Below the pieces are notes generated by a model that did not search any database, had not been told where the DNA came from, and saw nothing but the letters and a program-made list of their open reading frames with translations. Shown here piece after piece: positions 29,212 to 39,190 of a stretch of DNA of 64,000 nucleotides. The stretch lies in NCBI GenBank assembly GCA_009784525.1, contig WRBM01000002.1, forward strand, positions 1 to 64,000. Direction: 5' to 3'. Position numbers and translations under genes: made by a program. The DNA is from Erysipelotrichales bacterium. GTDB lineage: Bacteria > Bacillota_I > Bacilli_A > Acholeplasmatales > WRBM01. The first letter of the stretch is position 1, and each line of letters starts with the position of its first letter.

Positions 29212-29508
29212 CTATCCTTTTTTGATGGCCTCCGCAAAACCTTTATCAGCAATACCGAGGGCTTTCTTATTATTATTCAATATCCGCTCTAAATTCGCGG
29301 AATTTTCGATTTCTTTACTTTCAACACCATAAAATACACATTTATCAAGAAGTTTTTTTTTAGTGTTTTCTGATGCATCATTTAAAATTAAAACTAGAAA
29401 AACTTTATTTTTTCGAACATAGTCAAGAACATTATCAGTGCCAACAACTAACTTACCAGCTCTTCTGGTGAGTCCGATTAAACCTTCAATCTTATTCATC
29501 TTTAGCAA
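29212..29508 (-). CDS. L7Ae-family ribosomal protein (YlxQ-like)
   Basis: IEGLIGLTRRAGKLVVGTDNVLDYVRKNKVFLVLILNDASENTKKKL; nusA-infB operon position. Confidence 0.88.
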   Translation of the reverse strand: MLKMNKIEGLIGLTRRAGKLVVGTDNVLDYVRKNKVFLVLILNDASENTKKKLLDKCVFYGVESKEIENSANLERILNNNKKALGIADKGFAEAIKKG

Positions 29509-29773
29509 TTAATTCCAAAAGTTCTTCATAAATATTGTCAGGTATAGCAACTTCCAGTTTCCGGTCTAAAGCTTTACTTTTCTTAGCTTTTTCGATAACA
29601 GCTTTAGTTAATAACAAATATGCACCACGACCATTGCTTTTTCCAGTTAAATCCACTGAAACAATGTTTTCTTTAGTTGCGACAATCCTAATTAATTCTT
29701 TTTTTGGATGTTGAGTTTTATTAACGACACAAGTCCGAAGAGGTATTTTTTTCACCTTCATAGTTTTTACCAA
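29492..29773 (-). CDS. YlxR (RnpM) family RNA-binding protein
   Basis: KKIPLRTCVVNKTQHPKKELIRIVATKENIVSVDLTGKSNGRGAYLL. Confidence 0.9.
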   Translation of the reverse strand: MVKTMKVKKIPLRTCVVNKTQHPKKELIRIVATKENIVSVDLTGKSNGRGAYLLLTKAVIEKAKKSKALDRKLEVAIPDNIYEELLELIAKDE

Positions 29774-30840
29774 ACAATTTCTTCGTTAATTGCATCTTCT
29801 TCCGATTTAATATCAATCTTCCAGCCAGAAGACATAACTGCCAGACGAACATTTTGTCCAGCTTTTCCGATAGCCAATGATAATTGATCATCAGGAACGA
29901 TAGCTAAAGCTTGTCTTTCTCTGACATCAATATCGATAACTTCTAAAACATGAGCTGGCTGAAGTGCATTAGTAATCAATTCTTTTGGATCTTCACTCCA
30001 CTTATAAAGATCGATTTTTTCACCATTCAATGAAGTTACAACTTCACGAATACGGCATCCAGCTTCACCAACGCAAGAGCCAATCGCATCAACTTTTGGA
30101 TTCTTGGAATAAATAGCGATTTTAGTCCTATCTCCTGGATCACGAGCAAGTCCCATAATTTCTATTGTTCCATCTTTTATCTCTGGAATAACATTTTCCA
30201 TTAAACGCGTCACAAGATTTTTATCGTTACGGGAAACAAAAACCTTTGGCCCTTTTGTTCCCGGCTCTACTGCCGTAATATAAACCTTGATTTTTTCTCG
30301 CAAGACAAAAGTATCATTAGGTAAAAGTTCGCGCTTAGGTAAAAGAGTAGTAACATTTTCGCCAACACTAAGTGTTAGAAAATCATCACGGATATCAACA
30401 ACTTCAGCGATAATCATTTCATTTTCCATTTGTTTAAAATAATTATAGGCATTTTCTTTTTCAAAATTGCGAATATTTTGATTAAATACCTGTTTAGCTG
30501 TTGATGCAGCAATCCTTCCGAATTCCTCAGGACTAATTGGTTGCTCAACAACATCTCCAACTTTATAACGATTAGATAACGCCTTAGCTTCTGAAAGCAA
30601 CATCTGCGGCAACTCAATCGTCGGATCATCTCTGATATAATCTTTGACAACTAAATGTTGAGAATAAATTAAAATCTCATTTCTAGCTGGTTTGATTTCA
30701 ATTCTAGCAGCCGAGTTTCCATACATCTTACGAAAGGCATTGACCATTGCTTTACGAAAAGCTTCATAAAGATCTTCAACATTAATACCTTTTTCTTCAG
30801 CGATAATTTCAATTTGCTTAAAAAATTCTTTTCTGACCAT
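29767..30840 (-). CDS. nusA: Transcription termination/antitermination protein NusA
   Basis: N-terminal NusA domain, S1 region, KH domains (GSCVGEAGCRIREVVTSLNGEKIDL; LAIGKAGQNVRLA). Confidence 0.96.
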   Translation of the reverse strand: MVRKEFFKQIEIIAEEKGINVEDLYEAFRKAMVNAFRKMYGNSAARIEIKPARNEILIYSQHLVVKDYIRDDPTIELPQMLLSEAKALSNRYKVGDVVEQPISPEEFGRIAASTAKQVFNQNIRNFEKENAYNYFKQMENEMIIAEVVDIRDDFLTLSVGENVTTLLPKRELLPNDTFVLREKIKVYITAVEPGTKGPKVFVSRNDKNLVTRLMENVIPEIKDGTIEIMGLARDPGDRTKIAIYSKNPKVDAIGSCVGEAGCRIREVVTSLNGEKIDLYKWSEDPKELITNALQPAHVLEVIDIDVRERQALAIVPDDQLSLAIGKAGQNVRLAVMSSGWKIDIKSEEDAINEEIVW

Positions 30841-30850
30841 AATAAATCTC

Positions 30851-31318
30851 CTAAAATTTTATTGCCAGACGAATCAAACGAATGCTTTTTGTTTCTACTT
30901 CGATTTTTCTGATCCGGCCTTTTTGATTGACTTCGATTATAATTTTTTCGGGAGTGACTGCCCTTAGGTAACCAGTTTGTTCTTGGTTGTCGGTTTTTAC
31001 AAAAATATAACGACCGATTGCTTTTTCAATTTCACTATGATTACGTAAAAGTTTTTCTGCACCTGGCGAGGAAACTTCCAGATAATATGATTCCCTATAT
31101 TCAATTTCATCTAGTTTTTCACTTAAATAATTATTGACTAAAGTTAATGAATCAACATCAATCCCATTTTCTTTATCAATTAAGATTTGTAAAATATGAT
31201 TTCCACTTTCTTTGACTTCAACAACATCATAAAGCTCTAGATTCTTTTCCTTGAGGAATAACTCTAAAAGACCGCTGATTTTTTCTTTGATATTAGCGAT
31301 TTTTCTCCCCTCCTTCAA
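30851..31318 (-). CDS. rimP: Ribosome maturation factor RimP
   Basis: LELYDVVEVKESGNHILQILIDKENGIDVDSLTLVNNYLSEKLDE...YYLEVSSPGAEKLL. Confidence 0.92.
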   Translation of the reverse strand: MKEGRKIANIKEKISGLLELFLKEKNLELYDVVEVKESGNHILQILIDKENGIDVDSLTLVNNYLSEKLDEIEYRESYYLEVSSPGAEKLLRNHSEIEKAIGRYIFVKTDNQEQTGYLRAVTPEKIIIEVNQKGRIRKIEVETKSIRLIRLAIKF

Positions 31319-31342
31319 AAAAAACAGAGTGAAAACTCACTC
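31316..31342 (-). terminator. Leader hairpin plus U-run (putative attenuator) of the rimP-nusA-infB operon
   Basis: Minus strand GAGTGAGTTTTCACTC-TG-TTTTTTTT between promoter and rimP SD. Confidence 0.6.
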
Positions 31343-31364
31343 CATCCTAATATTTACCGTACTT

Positions 31365-31393
31365 ATTATATCATAATAATATCATAAATGCAA
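31365..31393 (-). promoter_or_regulatory. Promoter of rimP-nusA-infB operon
   Basis: Minus strand TTGCAT-17-TATAAT. Confidence 0.75.
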
Positions 31394-31484
31394 GTTTTTT
31401 TGTTTTTCATAATTGAAATTACCGCGATTTCCTTATAGTGTATGTAAGGATATTTCTGATATAACTATAACTTTCTTATAAAAT

Positions 31485-32855
31485 TCATGCTAATTCAACA
31501 TTTAATTCTTTAATCACGTCTAACACAACATCACTATCCTTTAAAATTCTAAAGGCCGTTTCTCCTTCTACAAAAACATTCCTATTTCCTCTTCCCGCAA
31601 TAAATAAACAATCTCCTTCTCTTAGATCATGAATAGCCTTTCTGATTGCTTCATGACGGTCAATAATTATTTCCGATTTTATATATTTACCTAAATAACC
31701 TTTAAGTTCCCGACAAATAGTTTCTGGATCTTCAGTCGCATGATCGTTAGCGGTAATATAAACATGTTTGACATAATCCTTCAGATAATCCATCGCATCT
31801 TTTCTGAACTTTGGCCTTTGACTAACATAATAATCAGATAAAAATACTTCATCCCAACCTTTAAATCCTGTTCCAGGAGCTCCAGTTATTACTCTTAAAT
31901 TCTTTATTTCAAAACGCTTCTGATATTCCCTTAAAAATTCCAGAGCTGGGTCAAGATATATGCCAATAATCACTATACAATCATTAAATCTAAATGTTTC
32001 CTCTCTTCCGGGAATCTTTATCTTATGAACAATACTTTTAAATAAATCTGCTTCAAACAAACCTAAAGCATCAATAATGGAAATTGCGCAAATTAAGTTA
32101 AAAGCATTATAAGGCATAAGTAACATTGATTCAATATCTATATCTTCACCATTAAGCATAACTTTAATCTTTACACCTTGCATCGAGTGCGAACAATCAT
32201 AAATATATGAATTTAACTTTGTATAATCTAAATTGTTTCTTGTAGCAGTATAAACAGAACCATAAGTATATTTCGGCATTTCATTAATTTTCAAAAGTTC
32301 ATGAAAACACTCGTTATCAATATTTCCCGTAATTCCAAAAACAGAAATAGATTGTTCTTCTTTAGGAATATCTTTCAAAAAGGTTTTGATGCTTTTGACA
32401 TATTCTTTACTTGGTCCTTGGTCAATATTGTGATCATTGAAGATGTTCGTTAATGCCCGAATTTGAAAAGGCAAATAATTGATTAAACCTTTCTTAATTA
32501 CTGGCTCATTTACTTCTAAAATAATAAAATCTGGTTGATAAAGATAAGCTTCCATGATAAATCTTAGAATATCTAATTTTTCACATAATAAGGTTTCACA
32601 ACCTTCAGAAGGGTCTATACAACCAGCTGGTGAATCAATCCCGGCACTGCAGTAAAGTATTGATTTGAATCCTTTTGCCTTTATATATTGATGAACTATA
32701 ATTGCAGTTGAAGTTTTGCCTCTGCTACCTGCGATACCAATGATTTTTATTTTATCCAAAACAGTTAAATCAGCATTTTCAAATGTTTCAATAATTTTGA
32801 GTGGTTTTTCTGGTATTTCTTTAAAAAGTTTTGTTACTGATTCAGATAATTTCAT
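31485..32855 (-). CDS. Solo Mur ligase family protein (MurE-like)
   Basis: IIGIAGSRGKTSTAIIVHQYIK, TNIFNDHNIDQGPSKEYVKSIKTFL, ITANDHATEDPETICRELKGYL, GDCLFIAGRGNRN. Confidence 0.85.
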   Translation of the reverse strand: MKLSESVTKLFKEIPEKPLKIIETFENADLTVLDKIKIIGIAGSRGKTSTAIIVHQYIKAKGFKSILYCSAGIDSPAGCIDPSEGCETLLCEKLDILRFIMEAYLYQPDFIILEVNEPVIKKGLINYLPFQIRALTNIFNDHNIDQGPSKEYVKSIKTFLKDIPKEEQSISVFGITGNIDNECFHELLKINEMPKYTYGSVYTATRNNLDYTKLNSYIYDCSHSMQGVKIKVMLNGEDIDIESMLLMPYNAFNLICAISIIDALGLFEADLFKSIVHKIKIPGREETFRFNDCIVIIGIYLDPALEFLREYQKRFEIKNLRVITGAPGTGFKGWDEVFLSDYYVSQRPKFRKDAMDYLKDYVKHVYITANDHATEDPETICRELKGYLGKYIKSEIIIDRHEAIRKAIHDLREGDCLFIAGRGNRNVFVEGETAFRILKDSDVVLDVIKELNVELA

Positions 32856-33063
32856 TGCTTTTCTCCTTATTTTTTTGCATTCTAAAAAGTTACTATTATT
32901 AGTAACAATTATTATTAAAATATTTTAATAAATTCAATTAAATGTTTTCTATGCTGTTATTTTATCGTTTATTTCTTTGTTTGTCAATAAGTTTACGACA
33001 AAAACAGTCATTTTTCGACCGACAAATCTCGACAGGCTGTAAAGGAAAATAAAAAGACCCTCA

Positions 33064-34095
33064 CTAGGTCTTTTTTGCAACATGCTTATCTCTTAACTGC
33101 CCGCAAGCAGCGTTTATTTCTTGTCCGTGCTCCCGTCTCATTGTCACGTTAAGACCAAGCTTCTTCAATTTATCAAAGAAACGATTTGTATTTTCCGGTG
33201 TTGAGCGTTTGTAGTTATTACCTTCTACCTCATTATAAGGAATTAAATTAACATAAACTAAACGCCCTTTAAATAAATTAAATAAATCTAAGGCATCTTG
33301 CGGGCGATCATTAATATTGTTAATTAAAATATATTCCAATGTAACCCTTCGATTAGTTTTTTCAATATAATAGTCAATAGCTTTAATTAGTTCCTTTAAT
33401 GGATACTTACGATTAATCGACATTAATTTACTTCTAATCTCATCGTTAGCGGCATGAAGACTAATTGCAAGATTAGTCTGTAAGGGAAAATCAGCGTATT
33501 CGATTATCTTAGGTACTAAGCCAGCTGTAGAAACAGAGATATGTCTAGCCCCAATGGCTAAGCCTTTGGCATAATTAACAATTTTCAAGAAAGATAATAG
33601 ATTATCAAAATTATCAAATGGTTCTCCGATTCCCATCACAACTAAGTGACTAATTTTCAAACCAGTAATTTTTTCTACCTCTAAAACTTGCAGAGTCATT
33701 TCCGCAACCCTAAGGTTTCGCACCTTTTTTTGTTGTCCGCTAGCACAAAAAGCGCAACCAAAATTACAGCCCACTTGCGTAGAAAGACATAACGAACGAC
33801 CATATGGATGCTGAATAAGAACTGTTTCAATAGTATTGCCATCCGAAAGTTTAAATAAAAACTTGCGAGTTGAATCAACTGAAACTTCTTCCTTAACTAA
33901 AGTTAGACTTTCTAATTCAAAATCTGCTTTCATTTCTTCAATTACAGTTTTTTTAATGTTCTTCATTTCTAAGAAATCAGTAATCCGATGACGATAAAGC
34001 CATTCAAAAATCTGAGCACTACGATAAGGACTTTCCTGTTTACTTAGGAAATACCCCTCTAGTTCTTTAAGTGAGAAATCATAAATACTTTTCAT
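33064..34095 (-). CDS. rlmN: 23S rRNA (adenine2503-C2)-methyltransferase
   Basis: LSTQVGCNFGCAFCASGQ, VVMGIGEPFDNFDNLLSFL, ISVSTAGLVPKI, ACGQL. Likely start MKSIYDFSLKEL, overlapping glgP stop. Confidence 0.95.
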   Translation of the reverse strand: MKSIYDFSLKELEGYFLSKQESPYRSAQIFEWLYRHRITDFLEMKNIKKTVIEEMKADFELESLTLVKEEVSVDSTRKFLFKLSDGNTIETVLIQHPYGRSLCLSTQVGCNFGCAFCASGQQKKVRNLRVAEMTLQVLEVEKITGLKISHLVVMGIGEPFDNFDNLLSFLKIVNYAKGLAIGARHISVSTAGLVPKIIEYADFPLQTNLAISLHAANDEIRSKLMSINRKYPLKELIKAIDYYIEKTNRRVTLEYILINNINDRPQDALDLFNLFKGRLVYVNLIPYNEVEGNNYKRSTPENTNRFFDKLKKLGLNVTMRREHGQEINAACGQLRDKHVAKKT

Positions 34096-36503
34096 GGTTT
34101 TACCTCTTTCAGACGCCATATATCTCTGTTGTAGTCTTTCATTGTCCGGTCCGTCGAAAAAAAGCCACTCATTGCAATATTAACTAAAGACATATTTAGC
34201 CATTTATTTCGCTCTTGATAAAGACGATTAGCTTTTTCATGTGCTTCGATATAGGAATGGAAATCCTTAAGCACAAAATAATGATCATTGTTAAGTAAAT
34301 TATCTCTGATTTCCGCAAATTCGTTCTCATTAATATTCGCAAAAAAACCATTAGTTAATGAATCAAGTACATAGCGAACTCTTACATCATTATCATAATA
34401 TGCCTTTGGATTATAATTTCCGTTTTTATGTAAGGCTGTTACTTCTTCAGCACTCATTCCAAAAATTATAATATTGTCGGATCCTACTAATTCAGCAATT
34501 TCTACGTTAGCGCCATCCATTGTTCCTAAAGTAATTCCACCATTGATCATAAACTTCATATTACCAGTACCACTAGCCTCCTTTGAAGCTGTCGATATCT
34601 GTTCAGATATATCACAAGCAGGCATTAAACTCTCAGCATAAGTCACATTGTAATTAATCGCAAAAACAACTTTAATATATTGATTTACTTCTAAATCATT
34701 ATTCACCTTATCCGCAATTGTATTAATTAATTTAATAATTTTTTTAGCATAAAAATAGCTTGGCGCAGCTTTAGCTCCAAAGATAAAGGTTGTTGGATGA
34801 TAATTATTTTTAAACTCTAAATCATTTTTCAACCTGTCATAAAGATAAATAATATGAAGGGCATTCATCAGTTGTCTTTTATATTCATGAAGCCTTTTAA
34901 CCTGAATATCGAAAATCGAATTAGAATCAATAATTAAGCCTTGCTTATCTTTAATTATCTGTGCTAACTTTTTCTTGCGAGCTTTCTTCATTTCATCTAA
35001 CTGTGCTAAAACTTGATTATTATTCTGATAAGCTAAAAGTTCTTTTAGTTTTTCTGGTTTTTTTATCCAGCTATTGCCAATGGTCTGTTTAAGGATTTCT
35101 ACTAACTCTGGATTAATGTGATAACACCAGCGACGATGCGTAATACCATTAGTTTTATTATTGAATTTATTAGGATAAAACTGATGAAAATCCTGCATTT
35201 CAATATTTTTTAAGATATCTGTATGTAGTTGGGCTACACCATTAACACTGAAGCTGCCAACAATTGCCAAACTAGCCATCCTAACTGTATTATTAGCGAT
35301 TATCGCCATCTTGTTTAATTTTTCATGATTATGGCCAAATTGACTGATAATTTCTTCACAAAAACGACGATTAATTTCTTCAATAATCATATAAACGCGT
35401 GGTAAAAGTTTTTTAAAAAGATTAACTGGCCATTTTTCTAGCGCTTCTGCTAAAATTGTATGATTTGTATAAGCACACGTCTTAGTCGTAATATCCCAGG
35501 CTAAGTCCCACTCAAAATTCTCTTCATCAATTAAAATCCGCATTAATTCCGCAACAATCAAGGCCGGATGCGTATCGTTAATGTGAAAGACAACGTATTC
35601 TGGAAGATTTTCTAAAGTACAATATTTCTCTTTATGTTTTCTTAAAGCAGAAACAACACCAGCTGAAGAAAAAAGGTATTGTTGTTTTAATCTTAATATC
35701 TTGCCGTCATCATCTTCATCATTCGGATAAAGCATCGAAGAAATTTCCCTGATGCCTTTATAATATTCAAAAGAAGCCGGATAGTCTTTAGTTGGTTCAG
35801 CGCTCCAAAGCCTTAAAGTATTAACGATATTATTTTGATTACCAATAATTGGTAAATCATAAGGAACAGCTTTAACAAACTCGCAATCTATATGATTAAC
35901 TTTCAGCTGATTATTCTCATATTGAATTTCAACTTGACCATAAAAAGGGATTACTACAGATTTTTCTTCTTTTCTTACTTCCCAGACATTGATATCCTTA
36001 AGCCAGTTATCTGGCATTTCAATCTGATAACCATCTTTAATTCCTTGTTCAAAAAAACCATACCGATAACGTAAACAATTACCATGGACAGGAAGTCCAA
36101 GTGAGGCAACCGAATCCATAAAACACGCCGCTAATCTGCCTAAGCCACCATTTCCTAGACCAGCATCTGTTTCCATATGTTCAATTTCATTTAAATCATA
36201 ACCTAAATCCGAAAAAGCTTTACTTACTAGTTTAGACAGACCACTATTGATTAGATTATTAGTAATCATCCTCCCCATTAAAAATTCCATCGAAAAATAA
36301 TAGACTTGTTTAAGATTATTATTACTGATTACTTCGTTGGTCTTTTGCCAATCTTTGGCGATATGATCTCTAATCATTAAACCTAAAATAACATAACGCT
36401 GATAATTTGATGATCTAGAAAGCGGAATGATATATTTCTTTTCTAAGCGATCTTGAAAAAAGGCTTTAAAAGTTTTCACATCCTGAAACTCATTAAAGTG
36501 CAT
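34092..36503 (-). CDS. glgP: Glycogen/starch phosphorylase
   Basis: MEFLMGRMITNNLINSGL, AGLGNGGLGRLAACFMDS, KEASGTGNMKFMINGGITLGTMDGANVEI. Confidence 0.97.
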   Translation of the reverse strand: MHFNEFQDVKTFKAFFQDRLEKKYIIPLSRSSNYQRYVILGLMIRDHIAKDWQKTNEVISNNNLKQVYYFSMEFLMGRMITNNLINSGLSKLVSKAFSDLGYDLNEIEHMETDAGLGNGGLGRLAACFMDSVASLGLPVHGNCLRYRYGFFEQGIKDGYQIEMPDNWLKDINVWEVRKEEKSVVIPFYGQVEIQYENNQLKVNHIDCEFVKAVPYDLPIIGNQNNIVNTLRLWSAEPTKDYPASFEYYKGIREISSMLYPNDEDDDGKILRLKQQYLFSSAGVVSALRKHKEKYCTLENLPEYVVFHINDTHPALIVAELMRILIDEENFEWDLAWDITTKTCAYTNHTILAEALEKWPVNLFKKLLPRVYMIIEEINRRFCEEIISQFGHNHEKLNKMAIIANNTVRMASLAIVGSFSVNGVAQLHTDILKNIEMQDFHQFYPNKFNNKTNGITHRRWCYHINPELVEILKQTIGNSWIKKPEKLKELLAYQNNNQVLAQLDEMKKARKKKLAQIIKDKQGLIIDSNSIFDIQVKRLHEYKRQLMNALHIIYLYDRLKNDLEFKNNYHPTTFIFGAKAAPSYFYAKKIIKLINTIADKVNNDLEVNQYIKVVFAINYNVTYAESLMPACDISEQISTASKEASGTGNMKFMINGGITLGTMDGANVEIAELVGSDNIIIFGMSAEEVTALHKNGNYNPKAYYDNDVRVRYVLDSLTNGFFANINENEFAEIRDNLLNNDHYFVLKDFHSYIEAHEKANRLYQERNKWLNMSLVNIAMSGFFSTDRTMKDYNRDIWRLKEVKP

Positions 36504-38331
36504 ATTTTTTCACCTTTCTTTTAAAAATTGTTATCGAAAGCGGAGCTAAGCTAATTGTAGCTTTATATGGCATTTGTTGAAAATTTTCTTTCTTTGCTTT
36601 GATAATTCTTTTATTAATGACTCCAGAGCCACCAAACTCCAAATTATCGGTATTAAAGACTTCCTGATAACTTGCTAATTCCGGAACACCAATTGAAAAT
36701 TTTTGATAAGTATTTGGCGTACAATTTAAAACAATAATTAAATAGTCTTTAGGGTTTTTAGCATAACGAAGATAAGCATAAACGCTTTGGTCTATATTAT
36801 CCGCATCTATCCAGCGAAAGCCTTCCGATTTATTATCTAGCTGATAAAGCGCCACTTCTTTACGATAAAAAGCCGTCAAGGCTTTGAAACAGTTATTTAA
36901 TTGTTGATGGACCGGATAAGCAAGCAGGAAAAAATCTAATTCCCGTTTAAAGTCCCATTCAATAAATTGACCGAACTCGCTACCCATAAAAATTAATTTT
37001 TTGCCTGGAAAAGTTAGCCAAAAACCTAATAAAGCCCGATAATTCGCAAACTTCTGCCAGTAATCACCTGGCATTTTATCTAACATTGATTTTTTACCAT
37101 GAACGATCTCATCATGAGAAAAAGGCAGGACAAACATTTCCGTAAACGCATAGGAACTACCAAAAGTTAAATTATGATGATGGTGTTTACGATAAATTGG
37201 ATCAAGCTCAAAATACTGCAAACAATCATTCATCCAGCCCATGTTCCACTTAAAATTAAAACCAAGACCGTCTTTATGGGTAACTTTAGGAAAGTTTGTA
37301 GAATCTTCCGCAATCAATAAACAGTTAGGCTTATAAGCAAGTATCTGTTCGCTTAATTTTTTTAAAAAGGCTAGTGCTCCTTCGTTTACACCTCTCTTTG
37401 AATCTCCAAGATAATAAATTAAATTCGCAACAGCGTCAATTCTAAAGCCATCAATATGAAAGTTTTTTAGCCAATAAAGCGCAACCGAAATCATAAAACT
37501 TTGGCTAATCCCTTTTCCTAAATCCAGATTAGCTGTTCCCCAAGTTAAGTTTTCGCGAATAGATTCATCACTATATTCATAAAGTGGTGTTCCATCAAAT
37601 AAATATAAGCCATGGTTATCTTTACAGATATGACCGGGCGCCCAATCAAAAATAACACCAATATTAGCTTTATGCAATTCATTAATCAAAAACTTTAAAT
37701 CATCAGGTGTCCCATAACGAGAGGTCACTGAGAAATATCCCGTTCCCATATACCCCCAGGATTCATCTAAAGGATATTCATAAAGGGGCAGAAACTCCAC
37801 ATGCGTGAAGTTGTGTTCTAAAAGATAGGAAATTAATTCAAAAGCTATCTGACGATAATTAACAAAACCAGCTTTATCTTTTTTCCAAGACCCAAGATGC
37901 ATCTCATAAATTAATATAGGCTTTTCATTCAAGAGTTCAATATTTTTTAAATAATCTGCATCTTCCCAATTAAAATCATTTAAAGAAACAATCTTTGAAT
38001 TTGTTTCTGGTCTGTCACTAGAAAAAAAGGCATAAGGATCAGCTTTATATATTTTCTCACCTTGTTTTGTAGTTAAAATATATTTATACTGATCCCAAAT
38101 GTTAACATTATCGATTACTACTTCAAAGACACCATGCTGATCAGAATTCATTTTTGTGGGCAACCATTTGTTGAAATCACCAATCACACTCACAATAATA
38201 GCATTTGGTGCATAAAGCCTAAATAAAGCTGTCTTGTTTTCTTGGTCATAATGAGCACCAAAAATCTGATAGCTATCAAAAAGTTTTCCACTTTTATAAT
38301 AATATGCATCCTGATCGGTGTATTTGCGCAT
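36493..38331 (-). CDS. glgB: 1,4-alpha-glucan branching enzyme
   Basis: YEMHLGSWKK, HVEFLPLYEYPLDESWGYMGTGYF, DGFRIDAVANLIY, AEDSTNFP, PFSHDEIVHGKKSM. Confidence 0.96.
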   Translation of the reverse strand: MRKYTDQDAYYYKSGKLFDSYQIFGAHYDQENKTALFRLYAPNAIIVSVIGDFNKWLPTKMNSDQHGVFEVVIDNVNIWDQYKYILTTKQGEKIYKADPYAFFSSDRPETNSKIVSLNDFNWEDADYLKNIELLNEKPILIYEMHLGSWKKDKAGFVNYRQIAFELISYLLEHNFTHVEFLPLYEYPLDESWGYMGTGYFSVTSRYGTPDDLKFLINELHKANIGVIFDWAPGHICKDNHGLYLFDGTPLYEYSDESIRENLTWGTANLDLGKGISQSFMISVALYWLKNFHIDGFRIDAVANLIYYLGDSKRGVNEGALAFLKKLSEQILAYKPNCLLIAEDSTNFPKVTHKDGLGFNFKWNMGWMNDCLQYFELDPIYRKHHHHNLTFGSSYAFTEMFVLPFSHDEIVHGKKSMLDKMPGDYWQKFANYRALLGFWLTFPGKKLIFMGSEFGQFIEWDFKRELDFFLLAYPVHQQLNNCFKALTAFYRKEVALYQLDNKSEGFRWIDADNIDQSVYAYLRYAKNPKDYLIIVLNCTPNTYQKFSIGVPELASYQEVFNTDNLEFGGSGVINKRIIKAKKENFQQMPYKATISLAPLSITIFKRKVKKYAL

Positions 38332-38332
38332 T

Positions 38333-39178
38333 TTAATACTCCTTTATCTGCCTGATGATATCATTTTCATTATAACCCTTTTTAGTTAAAGCCTGTAAAA
38401 AGCCCTCTCTTTTAGCTTCTTCATCTTCTAAAAAATAATACTTATCCATGATTTTTTCAAAATCACGGAAAAGATTTTTCTTTTCATCAATTAATTCCTT
38501 AATACGCTCTTCTTGCTCAATCAATAGTACTTTGATTTTTGAATCTTCAAAACCTTTATTTGTTAAAGTATCTTGCACTTTCAAAATAAAATGATTAATC
38601 GAAGAACGCCAACTTTTTGCGCTACGCACAATTAAAGTAGTGATTGCTTTATCCATTAATTCCTCAGTATATAATTCCCAAACAACCTTTTTCGCTAAAT
38701 CAGAGTCAATATTACATTTATAGATTAGTTTTTCAATAATAGCTTGCGGACTGTCAAACCATGAGTAACGACTAAAGAAATAATTCTCACAATATTTTTC
38801 ATCATTAAAAAGATTCATTTCCTCGAGAATCCGATGAAATCTATCATATTGAGCAGTCTTTAAAGAAAAATGCAAAAAATATTCAATCTCGGCCGCTGTC
38901 CGATTTTTCCTTAAATAAGAAAAAAGTTTGGTTAAGCCTTCATGATAATCAACTTCCCGACAAAAAGCATTAAACTCATTAGCTGAAAGAATTATCCCAA
39001 CTTGATAAGCGTAAGCCTCAAATATTTCAGGACCGGCTTCAATCAGATATTCCTTGGAACCATCAGTAAAAACAACAAAGACTTTTCCGCTTTGCTTTTT
39101 AATTTTAAAAACTTCAAACTCTTTATTCTCGACGACTGTTTTCAGGCAATGATTATAGTTGTTATCATGATATTCCAA
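38333..39178 (-). CDS. recX: RecX family regulatory protein
   Basis: Three-helix RecX repeats: GLTKLFSYLRKNRTAAEIEYFL..., KGFEDSKIKVLL, LTKKGYNENDIIRQIKEY. Confidence 0.75.
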   Translation of the reverse strand: MEYHDNNYNHCLKTVVENKEFEVFKIKKQSGKVFVVFTDGSKEYLIEAGPEIFEAYAYQVGIILSANEFNAFCREVDYHEGLTKLFSYLRKNRTAAEIEYFLHFSLKTAQYDRFHRILEEMNLFNDEKYCENYFFSRYSWFDSPQAIIEKLIYKCNIDSDLAKKVVWELYTEELMDKAITTLIVRSAKSWRSSINHFILKVQDTLTNKGFEDSKIKVLLIEQEERIKELIDEKKNLFRDFEKIMDKYYFLEDEEAKREGFLQALTKKGYNENDIIRQIKEY

Positions 39179-39190
39179 AATAATCCCCCA

